Of a DNA stretch of 11,173 nucleotides, positions 1-6,289 are shown one piece after another. This DNA is from HyVt-560 sp964577195 (GTDB lineage: Bacteria; Pseudomonadota; Gammaproteobacteria; UWMA-0217). The number at the start of each line of letters is the position of its first letter. Position 1 is the first letter of the stretch. The notes under the pieces are model-generated. The model was not told the DNA's origin, ran no database searches, and worked only from the letters and a program-made list of their open reading frames with translations. The stretch lies in assembly GCA_964577195.1 (NCBI GenBank), contig CAZNYF010000096.1, forward strand, positions 1 through 11,173, given 5' to 3'. Made by a program: the position numbers and the translations under genes.

Positions 1-350
1 TGAAGAGCTGGCTTTAGCAATCTGTGTAGCGAAAGAATATCTGTTTTCTTTTCTTATTTGTGAATGAACCCTCAGTTAGAAAGTTGTAATCTGATGGTTA
101 TCATTAGCGACAACTTGTATGTAATGAAAGATTACTTTTTATAGTGATACCGCTGAATTCCCGTCTTGAGTTTTAGCAAAATTTCTCCATATTGCAGAAA
201 TGATTGAAACATTCGAACCTAATTTACAAACCTATGTTAGTTGGTGACTTCTCCAGTTTTGCACACATACCTTTGTTACGGTTCCCCCTTATTATTTGGG
301 TCAATATTGAGCAGTTTAATGCTGACTCATTGTTTGACTCAGCAATCTGA
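1..350. other. Left-edge region without a recognisable gene
   Basis: All six frames are short here and I recognise no protein, RNA or terminator. The plus strand is open from base 2 to a TGA at 65-67, giving 21 residues (EELALAIC...). This could be the C-terminal end of a gene entering from the left, but it is too short to assign. The base composition is A+T-rich and looks like decayed intergenic DNA. The recombinase relic that follows suggests the region belongs to a degraded integrated element, but nothing within these bases proves it. Confidence 0.4.
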
Positions 351-596
351 ATTTTGGTAAAGATAAGGGTCAACGCCATAGAGGCAACTCAAAAAGAAAA
401 TATTGCAATTCAACGTGTACAGGCTCGGCTCAATGAATTCGATAAGCCCAAGAAATCAAATCCATTGAAAAAATAATTGGGCAATGCCTTTGCAAGAGCG
501 AGAAAAGAATGTGGTTTGTTTAATGAAGTTCCTTCTCCAAAACTTCCTGGTTTTCACGAGATTCCTTCCTTTCAGGAAGATATATTCAAGCTTTGA
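351..596 (+). pseudogene. Relic of a tyrosine recombinase (phage-type integrase)
   Basis: One plus-strand frame runs from 351 to a TGA at 594-596 and is interrupted by an in-frame TAA at 474-476. The 39 codons after that stop read LGNAFARARKECGLF... followed by FHEIPSF. This resembles the stretch before and including the HEIRS-type box of phage-like tyrosine recombinases (xxFxxARxxxGL...PPTFHEIRSL). The box Arg is replaced by Pro, and the downstream HxxR/GH and catalytic Tyr segments are missing. The 41 codons before the stop (ending NEFDKPKKSNPLKK) are hydrophilic and protein-like, and could belong to the same gene or to a different small one. The frame points toward the tRNA-Gly gene, whose 3' end faces it; this is where tRNA-targeting integrases normally sit. 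The family call rests on motif resemblance alone; the broken state is seen directly. Confidence 0.5.
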
Positions 597-816
597 TCAC
601 ACACTCTGATATCTGCACAACACGCATCTGTCTAGAAGAATTCTGACGCATTAGAGGATTCGCAGTTTTCGAAAGTAAGGACGGGGATAAATTTTTTAAG
701 AACTTAACCTGAGATTTTAAGTAGTAAATCTCTAAATGTTTTTACCTACGGTTACCTACACTCCCGAGCTGAATTCGGGAGCGCATCCATAAAGGATTGA
801 TAAACATGGAAAAATT
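597..816. other. Gene-free stretch between integrase relic and tRNA-Gly, with small repeats
   Basis: No coding frame is visible. Three small structures are present. The first is an inverted repeat of 7 bp arms GAGATTT/AAATCTC at 711-717 and 726-732. The second is a direct repeat of TTACCTAC at 742-749 and 752-759, exactly 10 bp (about one helical turn) apart. The third is a 7 bp stem-loop CTCCCGA/TCGGGAG at 761-781. The last could help end the tRNA transcript but has no T-run on the minus side. Phased direct repeats next to a tRNA 3' end would suit recombinase arm sites, but this is inference. Confidence 0.35.
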
Positions 817-892
817 TGGAGCGGGAAACCAGATTCGAACTGGCGACCCCAACCTTGGCAAGGTTGTGCTCTACCAACTGAGCTATTCCCGC
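817..892 (-). tRNA. tRNA-Gly (anticodon GCC)
   Basis: Read on the minus strand, the 76 bases fold as a complete cloverleaf. The acceptor stem is GCGGGAA/TTCCCGC, followed by discriminator T and an encoded CCA at 817-819. The D arm is GCTC...GAGC, the anticodon stem CAACC/GGTTG carries loop TTGCCAA (anticodon GCC), and the T arm has loop TTCGAAT. It lies directly downstream of pgsA, as glyW does in E. coli, but the cysT and leuZ tRNAs that follow there are absent. Instead the 3' side carries a recombinase relic, suggesting this gene served as an integration site. A dedicated promoter precedes it. Confidence 0.97.
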
Positions 893-904
893 TTGAGGTT
901 GCGT

Positions 905-932
905 ATTATGGCGAAGTATCTGTTTGTGTCAA
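905..932 (-). promoter_or_regulatory. Sigma70-type promoter for tRNA-Gly
   Basis: On the minus strand a consensus -35 box TTGACA (927-932) is followed, after 16 bp, by the -10 box CATAAT (905-910, five of six consensus bases). The mature tRNA 5' end is at 892, so the expected start point leaves a leader of only a few bases. The strength of the -35 box and the position fit a highly expressed stable-RNA gene that does not depend on readthrough from pgsA. Confidence 0.75.
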
Positions 933-961
933 GTGATTCCAGCACGTTGTTTTCGATTCCC

Positions 962-1504
962 TCAGCTCATTGCTGCTCTGATATAGACGACCATTGACCA
1001 TAGTGTAAGTACTGCGGCAATCAGGATGAGTGCAAAGCCGATCGTGTAGCTGGGTAGGCCATAAAGAGGCTGTTCATAGAGGAGAAAGAACAGGGCGAAC
1101 ATTTGTACTGTGGTTTTTACTTTGCCCAGGTATGAGACTTTTACTTTGTTGCTTTTTCCGAGTTCGGCCATCCATTCGCGTAGCGCCGATATGGTGATTT
1201 CTCGACCGATGATGACGACGGCTGCCAGTGCCAGCCAGATACCACCAAAGTGCTCGACGACAATGATGCTGACTGCCGCAACCATGAGTTTATCGGCTAC
1301 AGGATCTAGAAATGCACCAAACGGTGAGGTTTGATTGAGTTTGCGCGCAAAGTAGCCGTCAAACCAATCCGTTATTCCGGCAATGGCGAAGATAATGGCT
1401 GCTATCCGCCCGGAATTTTCGATGGGTGAGTAAAAAACAAGTATCACCAGCGGTATGGCGAATATTCTGAGCAAGGTCAGAGTGTTAGGTATATTAAGTA
1501 TCAC
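962..1504 (-). CDS. pgsA: CDP-diacylglycerol--glycerol-3-phosphate 3-phosphatidyltransferase
   Basis: This inner-membrane enzyme joins CDP-diacylglycerol and glycerol 3-phosphate to form phosphatidylglycerophosphate, the committed step to phosphatidylglycerol and cardiolipin. The 180-residue product (the E. coli protein is similar in length) carries the full CDP-alcohol phosphotransferase signature: D46, D49-G50, A53-R54, G63, D67 and D71. Hydrophobic segments before, around and after it suit a polytopic membrane protein. The block REITISALREWMAELGK (101-117) and the GKVKTT segment are typical of PgsA. The start is GTG (1502-1504), chosen because it gives MILNIPNTLTLLR, aligning with the family N-terminus. 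No clear Shine-Dalgarno precedes it, so expression may depend on transcription and translation from uvrC upstream. The order uvrC-pgsA-tRNA-Gly is as in E. coli. Confidence 0.96.
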   Translation of the reverse strand: MILNIPNTLTLLRIFAIPLVILVFYSPIENSGRIAAIIFAIAGITDWFDGYFARKLNQTSPFGAFLDPVADKLMVAAVSIIVVEHFGGIWLALAAVVIIGREITISALREWMAELGKSNKVKVSYLGKVKTTVQMFALFFLLYEQPLYGLPSYTIGFALILIAAVLTLWSMVVYIRAAMS

Positions 1505-1586
1505 TTGGATTAATTTCTGAGTTATTGAATAGTGGTTTTTTTAGAATGAGTACCTGAACAGAAAGTACTCGTAGCGAGAACGTTTC

Positions 1587-1669
1587 AGATGCACAAGATT
1601 CGCGCTACAAGATATAGGAGTTTAGTTATTCTAAGTGACTATGTCTTGTGGCGCGAAGATTGTGTATCT
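1587..1669. repeat. Long imperfect inverted repeat between uvrC and pgsA
   Basis: Two 28 bp arms, 1587-1614 and 1642-1669, are inverted copies with 23 of 28 positions matching. They share the core TTCGCGC. The 27 bp between them hold a small TTAG/CTAA stem. There is no T-run on either side, so this is not a typical terminator. It lies in the roughly 205 bp gap (1505-1709) between uvrC and pgsA, which otherwise contains no gene. It could be a MITE-like or REP-like insertion, or a transcript-processing structure. Its sequence differs from the repeat found at 4289 and 7333. Confidence 0.7.
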
Positions 1670-1709
1670 GGGGCGGTCGCAGTAGAGCTACTTTCCGTTC
1701 AGGCACGAA

Positions 1710-3539
1710 TTAGTCATGATGATAGACGTCATATACCTTAAGAGCCAGTTTTCGGCTAATTCCCGAGGTTTTTTGTAGTTCTTCGACGCTAGCTCTGGCA
1801 ATACCTTTGATGCCCCCAAACTCCTGTAACAAACTTTGACGTCGTTTTGGCCCCAGCCCCTGGATTTCTTCTAATGTCGATTTTGTTCTTGCTTTGCCAC
1901 GTCTTGAGCGATGCCCGGTGATGGCAAACCGATGCGACTCATCACGAATGTGTTGTACCAGCAAAAACCCGGTAGAGTTTTGCGCCAGAGTAAGGCCATC
2001 GGGATAGCTATTAGTGAACAGCGTTTCAAGACCAGACTTTCTCCCTTCCCCTTTGGCGACACCAACGAGCGTTACGCCCTGAATTGCCAGCTCATCAAAG
2101 ACTTCTTTCGCCTGGCGTAGCTGACCTTTACCGCCATCTACAAACAAGATATCCGGCATCGGCGCTTCTCCATTGGCCAGGCGCGTATAACGGCGTGTGA
2201 GCGCCTGATGCATTGCTGCATAGTCGTCGCCCGCAGTCACGCCTTTAATATTGAAACGCCGATACTCGCTGGTTTTAGGCGCGCCCTCTTCAAACACCAC
2301 ACAAGAAGCAGTCGTCGCCTCACCGCTGGTATGTGAAATATCGAAACACTCCATCCTCACGGGACGAGCCTCAAGATTCAGTACTTTCTGTAGATCATCA
2401 ACACGATTTTGCTGACTCGCCAAGGTTGCCGCCCTACTCTGTAATGCCGCGAGCGCATTGCGTTCCGCCATTTGCAACCAGCGTGCCCGTTTGCCACGCA
2501 CGGAGTCATGCAGAGTAATTTTTGATCCCGCCTTGAGACTGAGCATTTCTTCAAATAAAGACTGCTCCGCTAATGGCTCGTTGATGATGATCTGCGTAGG
2601 GATTTCCCGGTTGCTGTAGTACTGGGCAATAAATGCTGCGAGCACCTCTGCCGGTTCTGCCTCCTTATCCGGTAACTTAGGGAAGAAAGCTCGATTTCCA
2701 AGACTATTACCATGACGGATAAAAAATACCTGAATGCAGGCTTTACCCGCGACAAGCTTCGCCGCGACAATATCGACATTGCCTTTTGCGCCGCTAATAT
2801 CCTGTTGCTGGCTGATTTTCCGAAGCAATTCTATTTGATCCCGGTAAGTTGCAGCAGATTCAAATTCTAAAGCCTGCGATGCCCTTTCCATTCGCTGAAC
2901 TCTCTCACCAATAACGTCCTGACTCTTGCCTTCGAGAAATCGAATACTGTCACTGACATCTGCGGCATAAGCCTCAGCCTCGATAAAGCCAACGCAAGGT
3001 GCCGAGCAGCGCTTAATCTGATGCTGCAAACATGGACGTGACCGATTATTGTAGTAGCTATCCTCGCAAAGACGAATTTGAAAAACTTTTTGTAATTGAT
3101 TGAGCGTAAATCGAACCGCAGCAGCGCTAGGATAAGGGCCAAAATACCGCCCTGTTTTTTGCTGTGAGCCACGATGAAAACTGAGTCGTGGAAAAGCGGC
3201 TTTGGTGGTGACATAAATATACGGATAACTTTTATCATCGCGAAGCAAAATATTATATTTTGGTTTTAGCGATTTAATTAAATTACTTTCTAACAGTAAA
3301 GCTTCTGCCTCAGTCGCTGTAATTGTTGTTTTGACTTCACCTATTTGCAAAACCATTTTTAGAATGCGGGTGTTTTTATGCTGTTTGGTAAAATAACTAT
3401 TCACCCGCTTTTTTAAATTGGCGGCTTTGCCCACATAGAGCAGCGTATTGTCCTCAGTAAACATTTGATAGACACCCGGTTTTTCCGGCAATTGTTTACG
3501 GTATATTTCTAATTTTTTTTGTGTTGAAGGCTCCGACAT
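1710..3539 (-). CDS. uvrC: Excinuclease ABC subunit C
   Basis: UvrC makes both incisions around bulky DNA lesions after UvrA and UvrB load. The 609 residues match the usual length (about 610). The GIY-YIG nuclease domain is at roughly 20-100 (GVY at 22-24, YVG at 35-37, R45), for the 3' incision. Cysteines C158, C170, C178 and C182 have the spacing described for the UvrC iron-sulfur cluster. A UVR motif for UvrB contact is at about 205-240. The RNase H-like domain for the 5' incision shows D400, D438/D439, D468 and H536. A helix-hairpin-helix DNA-binding pair is at about 556-609. All key residues are present, so it should be active. Its ATG (3537-3539) shares one base with the stop codon of the upstream glycosylase gene (TAATG), implying translational coupling. 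Confidence 0.98.
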   Translation of the reverse strand: MSEPSTQKKLEIYRKQLPEKPGVYQMFTEDNTLLYVGKAANLKKRVNSYFTKQHKNTRILKMVLQIGEVKTTITATEAEALLLESNLIKSLKPKYNILLRDDKSYPYIYVTTKAAFPRLSFHRGSQQKTGRYFGPYPSAAAVRFTLNQLQKVFQIRLCEDSYYNNRSRPCLQHQIKRCSAPCVGFIEAEAYAADVSDSIRFLEGKSQDVIGERVQRMERASQALEFESAATYRDQIELLRKISQQQDISGAKGNVDIVAAKLVAGKACIQVFFIRHGNSLGNRAFFPKLPDKEAEPAEVLAAFIAQYYSNREIPTQIIINEPLAEQSLFEEMLSLKAGSKITLHDSVRGKRARWLQMAERNALAALQSRAATLASQQNRVDDLQKVLNLEARPVRMECFDISHTSGEATTASCVVFEEGAPKTSEYRRFNIKGVTAGDDYAAMHQALTRRYTRLANGEAPMPDILFVDGGKGQLRQAKEVFDELAIQGVTLVGVAKGEGRKSGLETLFTNSYPDGLTLAQNSTGFLLVQHIRDESHRFAITGHRSRRGKARTKSTLEEIQGLGPKRRQSLLQEFGGIKGIARASVEELQKTSGISRKLALKVYDVYHHD

Positions 3540-4144
3540 TATAAATCCGAGATAAGATTTCTGGCGCGTTGAAAAGCTGCATCAAACATCGCTGTCGTCA
3601 ATCGCCCTGTTTGTACGTTGTAGCGACTACAATGATAAGAATCAATCATTACTAATTTCTGGCTGAAGTGATGCTCAGCAAGATGTGCGAATTTAAAATC
3701 TCGCTGGATTAAATTAAATGACTTCAATATTGCGTTGTGTGCAATACCGCCTAAAGCGACTAAAACCACAGATTCCTTCAAGTGCAATAATTCGGATTTT
3801 AAATAACGGTTACAGAGATTAATCTCTCTGCCAGTGGGGCGATTTTCGGGCGGGACACATTTCACCGCATTGGTGATTCGACAATTAATTAACGTTGAAT
3901 CTTTGGCAAAGCCAAACTTTTCTAATGTTGCAAATAAAAGTGTGCCTGATTGATCACCAGTGAATGGAACCCCCGTGGCATTGGCTCCGTGCAGCCCTGG
4001 AGCCAGCCCGACGATCATCAGACGCGCCTGAGGATCACCAGAAGCCGGAACCGGCCGATTATGATAGTTAGGGTATTGATGCGTTAAACGCTGCCTGTAG
4101 TGGTACAGGCGCTGACAGCTACGGCATTCGGAATTAAAATCCAT
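3539..4144 (-). CDS. Uracil-DNA glycosylase, family 5 (UDGb)-like, iron-sulfur type
   Basis: The enzyme should remove uracil or other deaminated bases from DNA to start base-excision repair. The 201-residue protein has motif A GLAPGLHGANATGVPFTGD (46-64) and motif B beginning YH at 170-171 and ending NVQTGRLT. This pair resembles family 5 enzymes (GLAPxxHGxNRTGRxFTGD) more than family 4 (GEAPG). Four cysteines, C7, C10, C96 and C111, have the CxxC...C...C layout of the 4Fe-4S cluster in families 4 and 5. In motif A the usual Arg after GxN is Ala (GANATG), and motif B has HCS where HPS is common. The gene is inserted between the regulator and uvrC, where E. coli has none, and overlaps uvrC by one base. 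The family call is firm for the superfamily and good for type 5. Confidence 0.9.
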   Translation of the reverse strand: MDFNSECRSCQRLYHYRQRLTHQYPNYHNRPVPASGDPQARLMIVGLAPGLHGANATGVPFTGDQSGTLLFATLEKFGFAKDSTLINCRITNAVKCVPPENRPTGREINLCNRYLKSELLHLKESVVLVALGGIAHNAILKSFNLIQRDFKFAHLAEHHFSQKLVMIDSYHCSRYNVQTGRLTTAMFDAAFQRARNLISDL

Positions 4145-4152
4145 ACCGGCAT

Positions 4153-4183
4153 TTTATACTGATCACTTTGAATATGCGCCCAA
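4153..4183 (-). promoter_or_regulatory. Possible promoter of the glycosylase-uvrC-pgsA unit
   Basis: The minus strand shows TATAAA (4153-4158) with TTGGGC 19 bp upstream (4178-4183). The spacing is long and the -35 box is weak. Transcription would begin almost at the ATG (4142-4144), giving a leaderless or nearly leaderless message; no Shine-Dalgarno is visible there. A promoter is expected here because a strong terminator lies just upstream, but the exact position is uncertain. Confidence 0.3.
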
Positions 4184-4199
4184 CCGAGAAACCGATTGG
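4176..4199. repeat. Partial arm of the palindromic repeat family
   Basis: GCGCCCAACCGA at 4176-4187 is identical to bases 7372-7383 of the repeat between rpmF and plsX, and its first nine bases are the complement of the left arm end at 4289-4400. The following bases turn back as CCGATTGG, making a small hairpin. It may be a decayed or truncated third copy. Confidence 0.4.
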
Positions 4200-4200
4200 C

Positions 4201-4247
4201 AAAAAAAATGGGCTGTTAGCGAGAAGCCCCTCGCTAACAGCCCATTT
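4201..4247 (-). terminator. Rho-independent terminator downstream of the response regulator
   Basis: A perfect 18 bp stem (4206-4223 with 4230-4247, arms containing GGGCTGTTAGCGAG and its complement) closes a 6-base loop. On the minus strand it is followed by eight T (4201-4208). It should end transcripts from the response regulator gene and so separate it from the glycosylase-uvrC-pgsA unit, unlike the uvrY-uvrC cotranscription known in E. coli. Confidence 0.9.
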
Positions 4248-4288
4248 ACCCAGGAAACTCAGTTCACGAATAAACTGAATTTTTCAGG

Positions 4289-4400
4289 TTTAACTAGAAA
4301 AACCAGTTGGGCGCAGGAAAGACGTGTAAGCCATTAGTGCATCCCTGCACGTCAATGGATTACGCGGACTCCTGTGATCCAACTGATTTTTCTAGTTTAA
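4289..4400. repeat. 112 bp palindromic element (MITE-like), copy 1
   Basis: The outer arms 4289-4310 and 4379-4400 are inverted copies sharing CTAGAAAAA, C or T, then CAGTTGG. Inside them the complementarity continues with one bulge and a few mismatches (CAGGA...CCATT paired with AATGG...TCCTG). The tip is a perfect GTGCA/TGCAC stem with loop TCCC. The whole element can thus fold as one long hairpin. It begins 19 bp after the response regulator stop codon and would form part of its 3' untranslated region. The same arm sequence recurs at 7333-7397, which shows that this is a dispersed repeat and not a local terminator. Confidence 0.8.
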
Positions 4401-4419
4401 ATACCAACTACCGTTGTGG

Positions 4420-5052
4420 CTAGCGATATACCAACCCGTGGCTTCCTGCCAACGCATAGATTTCCTGCGTATCATCAAGACGCAGCTTGTCGCGAACGCG
4501 GTGCTTGTAAGTACTCACAGTTTTCGGGCTCAATGCTAAACGGCTGGAGATCTGTAATGGGGACTCGCCCTGACTCAGCTGCAACATCACTTGCATTTCA
4601 CGCTCTGAAAGTCTATCCAAAGGTGATACTTCGCCACCTGGCAGCAATGAGATTGCGATTTTCTGTGCAATTTCCGGGCTGATGTACTTTTCGCTGTTGT
4701 TCACGCTGGTAATTGCATTAGCGATATTCTCTCCACTTGTTTTTTTGGAGACAAAACCACCTGCGCCAGTTTCCAGCAAACGCCGTGGAAAAGGACCATC
4801 CGAATGGATCAGCATAATGACAATGCCGACTCGAGGATAATTCATGCGTACTTTATCGATGGCTTCAAAGACTCCATGCCCACCAATCGACAAGCTCATT
4901 AATACGACATCAGGCTGATCCGCCTTAACGGCATTGACCACTTCATCGCTAGTAACGCACTGTTGTACAATTTGTATATTTTGGGTTTTAAATGCGGATA
5001 AAACTTCATTATTGTCAAAATCTTTATCGTCCGCGACCAGTAACTTAATCAT
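4420..5052 (-). CDS. uvrY: UvrY/GacA-type response regulator with a degenerate receiver
   Basis: A 210-residue protein: receiver domain (about 1-120) plus a LuxR-type DNA-binding helix-turn-helix (LSERE at 148-152, SPKTVSTYKHRVRDKL at 175-190). Its position beside uvrC and pgsA, and resemblance through both domains, point to the UvrY/GacA family. In gammaproteobacteria that regulator takes phosphate from BarA/GacS and switches on the Csr/Rsm small RNAs. The acidic pair D8-D9 and K103 are kept. However, the phospho-acceptor Asp is Ser53 (codon AGC, 4894-4896), the loop after it is shortened (SLSIGG where MPGIGG is usual), and the conserved Thr/Ser position is Leu. Classical Asp phosphorylation is therefore unlikely. 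The DNA-binding part looks intact. AGGGAG lies seven bases before the ATG. Synteny makes orthology likely; altered signalling is inferred. Confidence 0.88.
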   Translation of the reverse strand: MIKLLVADDKDFDNNEVLSAFKTQNIQIVQQCVTSDEVVNAVKADQPDVVLMSLSIGGHGVFEAIDKVRMNYPRVGIVIMLIHSDGPFPRRLLETGAGGFVSKKTSGENIANAITSVNNSEKYISPEIAQKIAISLLPGGEVSPLDRLSEREMQVMLQLSQGESPLQISSRLALSPKTVSTYKHRVRDKLRLDDTQEIYALAGSHGLVYR

Positions 5053-5054
5053 TG

Positions 5055-5103
5055 TCTCTCCCTGTGTTGATAACGCCCAGTTTTATTGAACCGGAGGGAG
5101 AGA
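5055..5103 (-). promoter_or_regulatory. Inverted repeat embracing the ribosome binding site of the response regulator
   Basis: TCTCTCCCT (5055-5063) and AGGGAGAGA (5095-5103) are a perfect 9 bp inverted repeat. On the transcript the first arm reads AGGGAGAGA and is the Shine-Dalgarno of the regulator gene. Any message that starts upstream of 5103, such as readthrough from fabH, could hide it in a hairpin. A message from the local promoter would begin about at 5096 and lack most of the partner arm. Confidence 0.45.
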
Positions 5104-5129
5104 TTATAAGTGAATGAGATTTGGCTCAA
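5103..5129 (-). promoter_or_regulatory. Promoter of the response regulator gene
   Basis: On the minus strand a consensus -10 box TATAAT (5103-5108) has TTGAGC (5124-5129) 15 bp upstream as a possible -35. The spacer is short, so an activator or an extended contact may be needed. The start point would lie near 5096, giving a leader of about 45 bases. The -10 box abuts one arm of an inverted repeat whose other arm is the ribosome binding site. Confidence 0.5.
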
Positions 5130-5217
5130 GGGCATCTGACGCTACAAGCCGCAGACAGCATAGTTTAAGTGACAGACGAGCCACACCAACACGATTCACG
5201 TGAACTCGATCTCATTC
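5112..5217. promoter_or_regulatory. Dyads in the gap between fabH and the response regulator
   Basis: Besides the promoter, the 250 bp gap (5053-5302) holds a perfect 10 bp palindrome TTCACGTGAA (5195-5204) and a 9 bp inverted pair GAATGAGAT/ATCTCATTC (5112-5120 and 5209-5217) that encloses it. These lie upstream of the -35 box and could be regulator binding sites. No clear terminator for fabH is visible; a GCAGGA/TCCTGC pair (5224-5229, 5263-5268) has no suitable T-run on the minus strand. Confidence 0.3.
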
Positions 5218-5302
5218 CAATAAGCAGGACAACGCTTTTTTTTAAATAATTGTGGACTGTATTCCTGCACAAAAGAAAGATAAACGGTGCTATTTGAACC
5301 GG

Positions 5303-6268
5303 TTAAAATTTTACCAGTGCAGAACCCCAGGTAAATCCACCACCAAAGCCTTCCATTAATACCGTTTCACCGGGCTGGATTTTACCGCCCCGCACCGCAT
5401 GATCGAGCGCTAAGGGGATAGATGCCGCTGAAGTGTTGCCATGCTCATGCACCGTCACCACGACGTGATCCATGTCCATGCGGAGCTTTTTGGCTGTCGC
5501 CTGGATAATTCGAATATTCGCTTGATGCGGCACCAACCAGTCTATATCTGACTTTTGCATATTATTGTGTGCCAGCGTCTCATCAACGATTCTACCGAGA
5601 GTTTTCACCGCCATGCGGAACACTTCGTTGCCTTTCATCTCGATATAAGCGTTGCCAGCCAAAAGCTCATCGTAAGCACTAGAGACCCCAACCGGAACCT
5701 GGAGCAGGTCAGCATAGCTACCATCGGCATGTAAATGAGTTGAGAGAATACCTGGCTCGTCGCTGGCTTCAAGTACCACGGCGCCTGCACCATCACCAAA
5801 CAAGATGCAGGTGCCTCGATCAGTCCAATCGACAATCCGTGAAAGCGTTTCTGCGCCAACGACCACAGCACATTTGTGAGAGCCCGAGCGAATAAATTTA
5901 TCGGCGATGCCAAGCGCGTAGACAAACCCGGTACATACCGCTTGAACATCAAACGCTGCGCAGCCGTGAATATCGAGTTTTTGTTGCAGTAGACAGGCGG
6001 TACTGGGGAAAACTTTATCTGGCGTCGTGGTCGCTACAATGATCAGATCAACATCTTCAGGGTTCTTTCCCGCAGCTTCCATTGCGCGCCGAGCCGCTTG
6101 TTCAGCCAGATCACTGGTTGTTTCTCCATCAGCGGCGATGTGTCGCTTAGTGATCCCGGTGCGTTCACGTATCCATTCATCACTCGTGTCGACCATTTTT
6201 TCCAGGTCGTGATTATCGAGCACTTTATCGGGTAGATAACCACCGGTGCCGGTAATACGTGAGTACAT
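5303..6268 (-). CDS. fabH: 3-oxoacyl-[acyl-carrier-protein] synthase III
   Basis: FabH condenses acetyl-CoA with malonyl-ACP to start each fatty-acid chain in the cytoplasm. The 321 residues carry the catalytic triad: C112 (QAVCTGF), H248 (VPHQAN) and N278 (HGNTSAAS). The glycine-rich end EGFGGGFTWGSALV is typical, and the length fits the family. The ATG (6266-6268) has AGGAGA at good spacing and gives MYSRITGTGGYLP, aligning with the E. coli N-terminus. It follows plsX after 21 bp and is surely cotranscribed with it. In E. coli fabD, fabG and acpP follow; here the downstream neighbour is the response regulator, so the fatty-acid cluster is cut after fabH. Confidence 0.97.
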   Translation of the reverse strand: MYSRITGTGGYLPDKVLDNHDLEKMVDTSDEWIRERTGITKRHIAADGETTSDLAEQAARRAMEAAGKNPEDVDLIIVATTTPDKVFPSTACLLQQKLDIHGCAAFDVQAVCTGFVYALGIADKFIRSGSHKCAVVVGAETLSRIVDWTDRGTCILFGDGAGAVVLEASDEPGILSTHLHADGSYADLLQVPVGVSSAYDELLAGNAYIEMKGNEVFRMAVKTLGRIVDETLAHNNMQKSDIDWLVPHQANIRIIQATAKKLRMDMDHVVVTVHEHGNTSAASIPLALDHAVRGGKIQPGETVLMEGFGGGFTWGSALVKF

Positions 6269-6289
6269 GTGCGTCTCCTGATCTTGTTA

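Noticed and set aside
208..225. Remnant of a tRNA 3' end as an attachment-site duplicate (ATTCGAAC)
   Set aside because: Only eight bases match the T-loop region of tRNA-Gly, and flanking bases differ. This is not enough for an attachment site.
797..997. Open frame running through tRNA-Gly on the plus strand
   Set aside because: Its middle is the complement of the tRNA and of its promoter, and the end overlaps pgsA. No protein signal is visible.
2867..3238. 123-codon minus-strand frame inside uvrC
   Set aside because: It is an out-of-frame reading of the conserved UvrC domain, lacks its own start signal and shows no family.
4289..4400. Long hairpin as a CsrB/RsmY-type small RNA
   Set aside because: It lacks the repeated GGA-bearing loops expected of Csr-binding RNAs and has no terminator of its own. 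The shared arms with 7333-7397 show it is a dispersed repeat.
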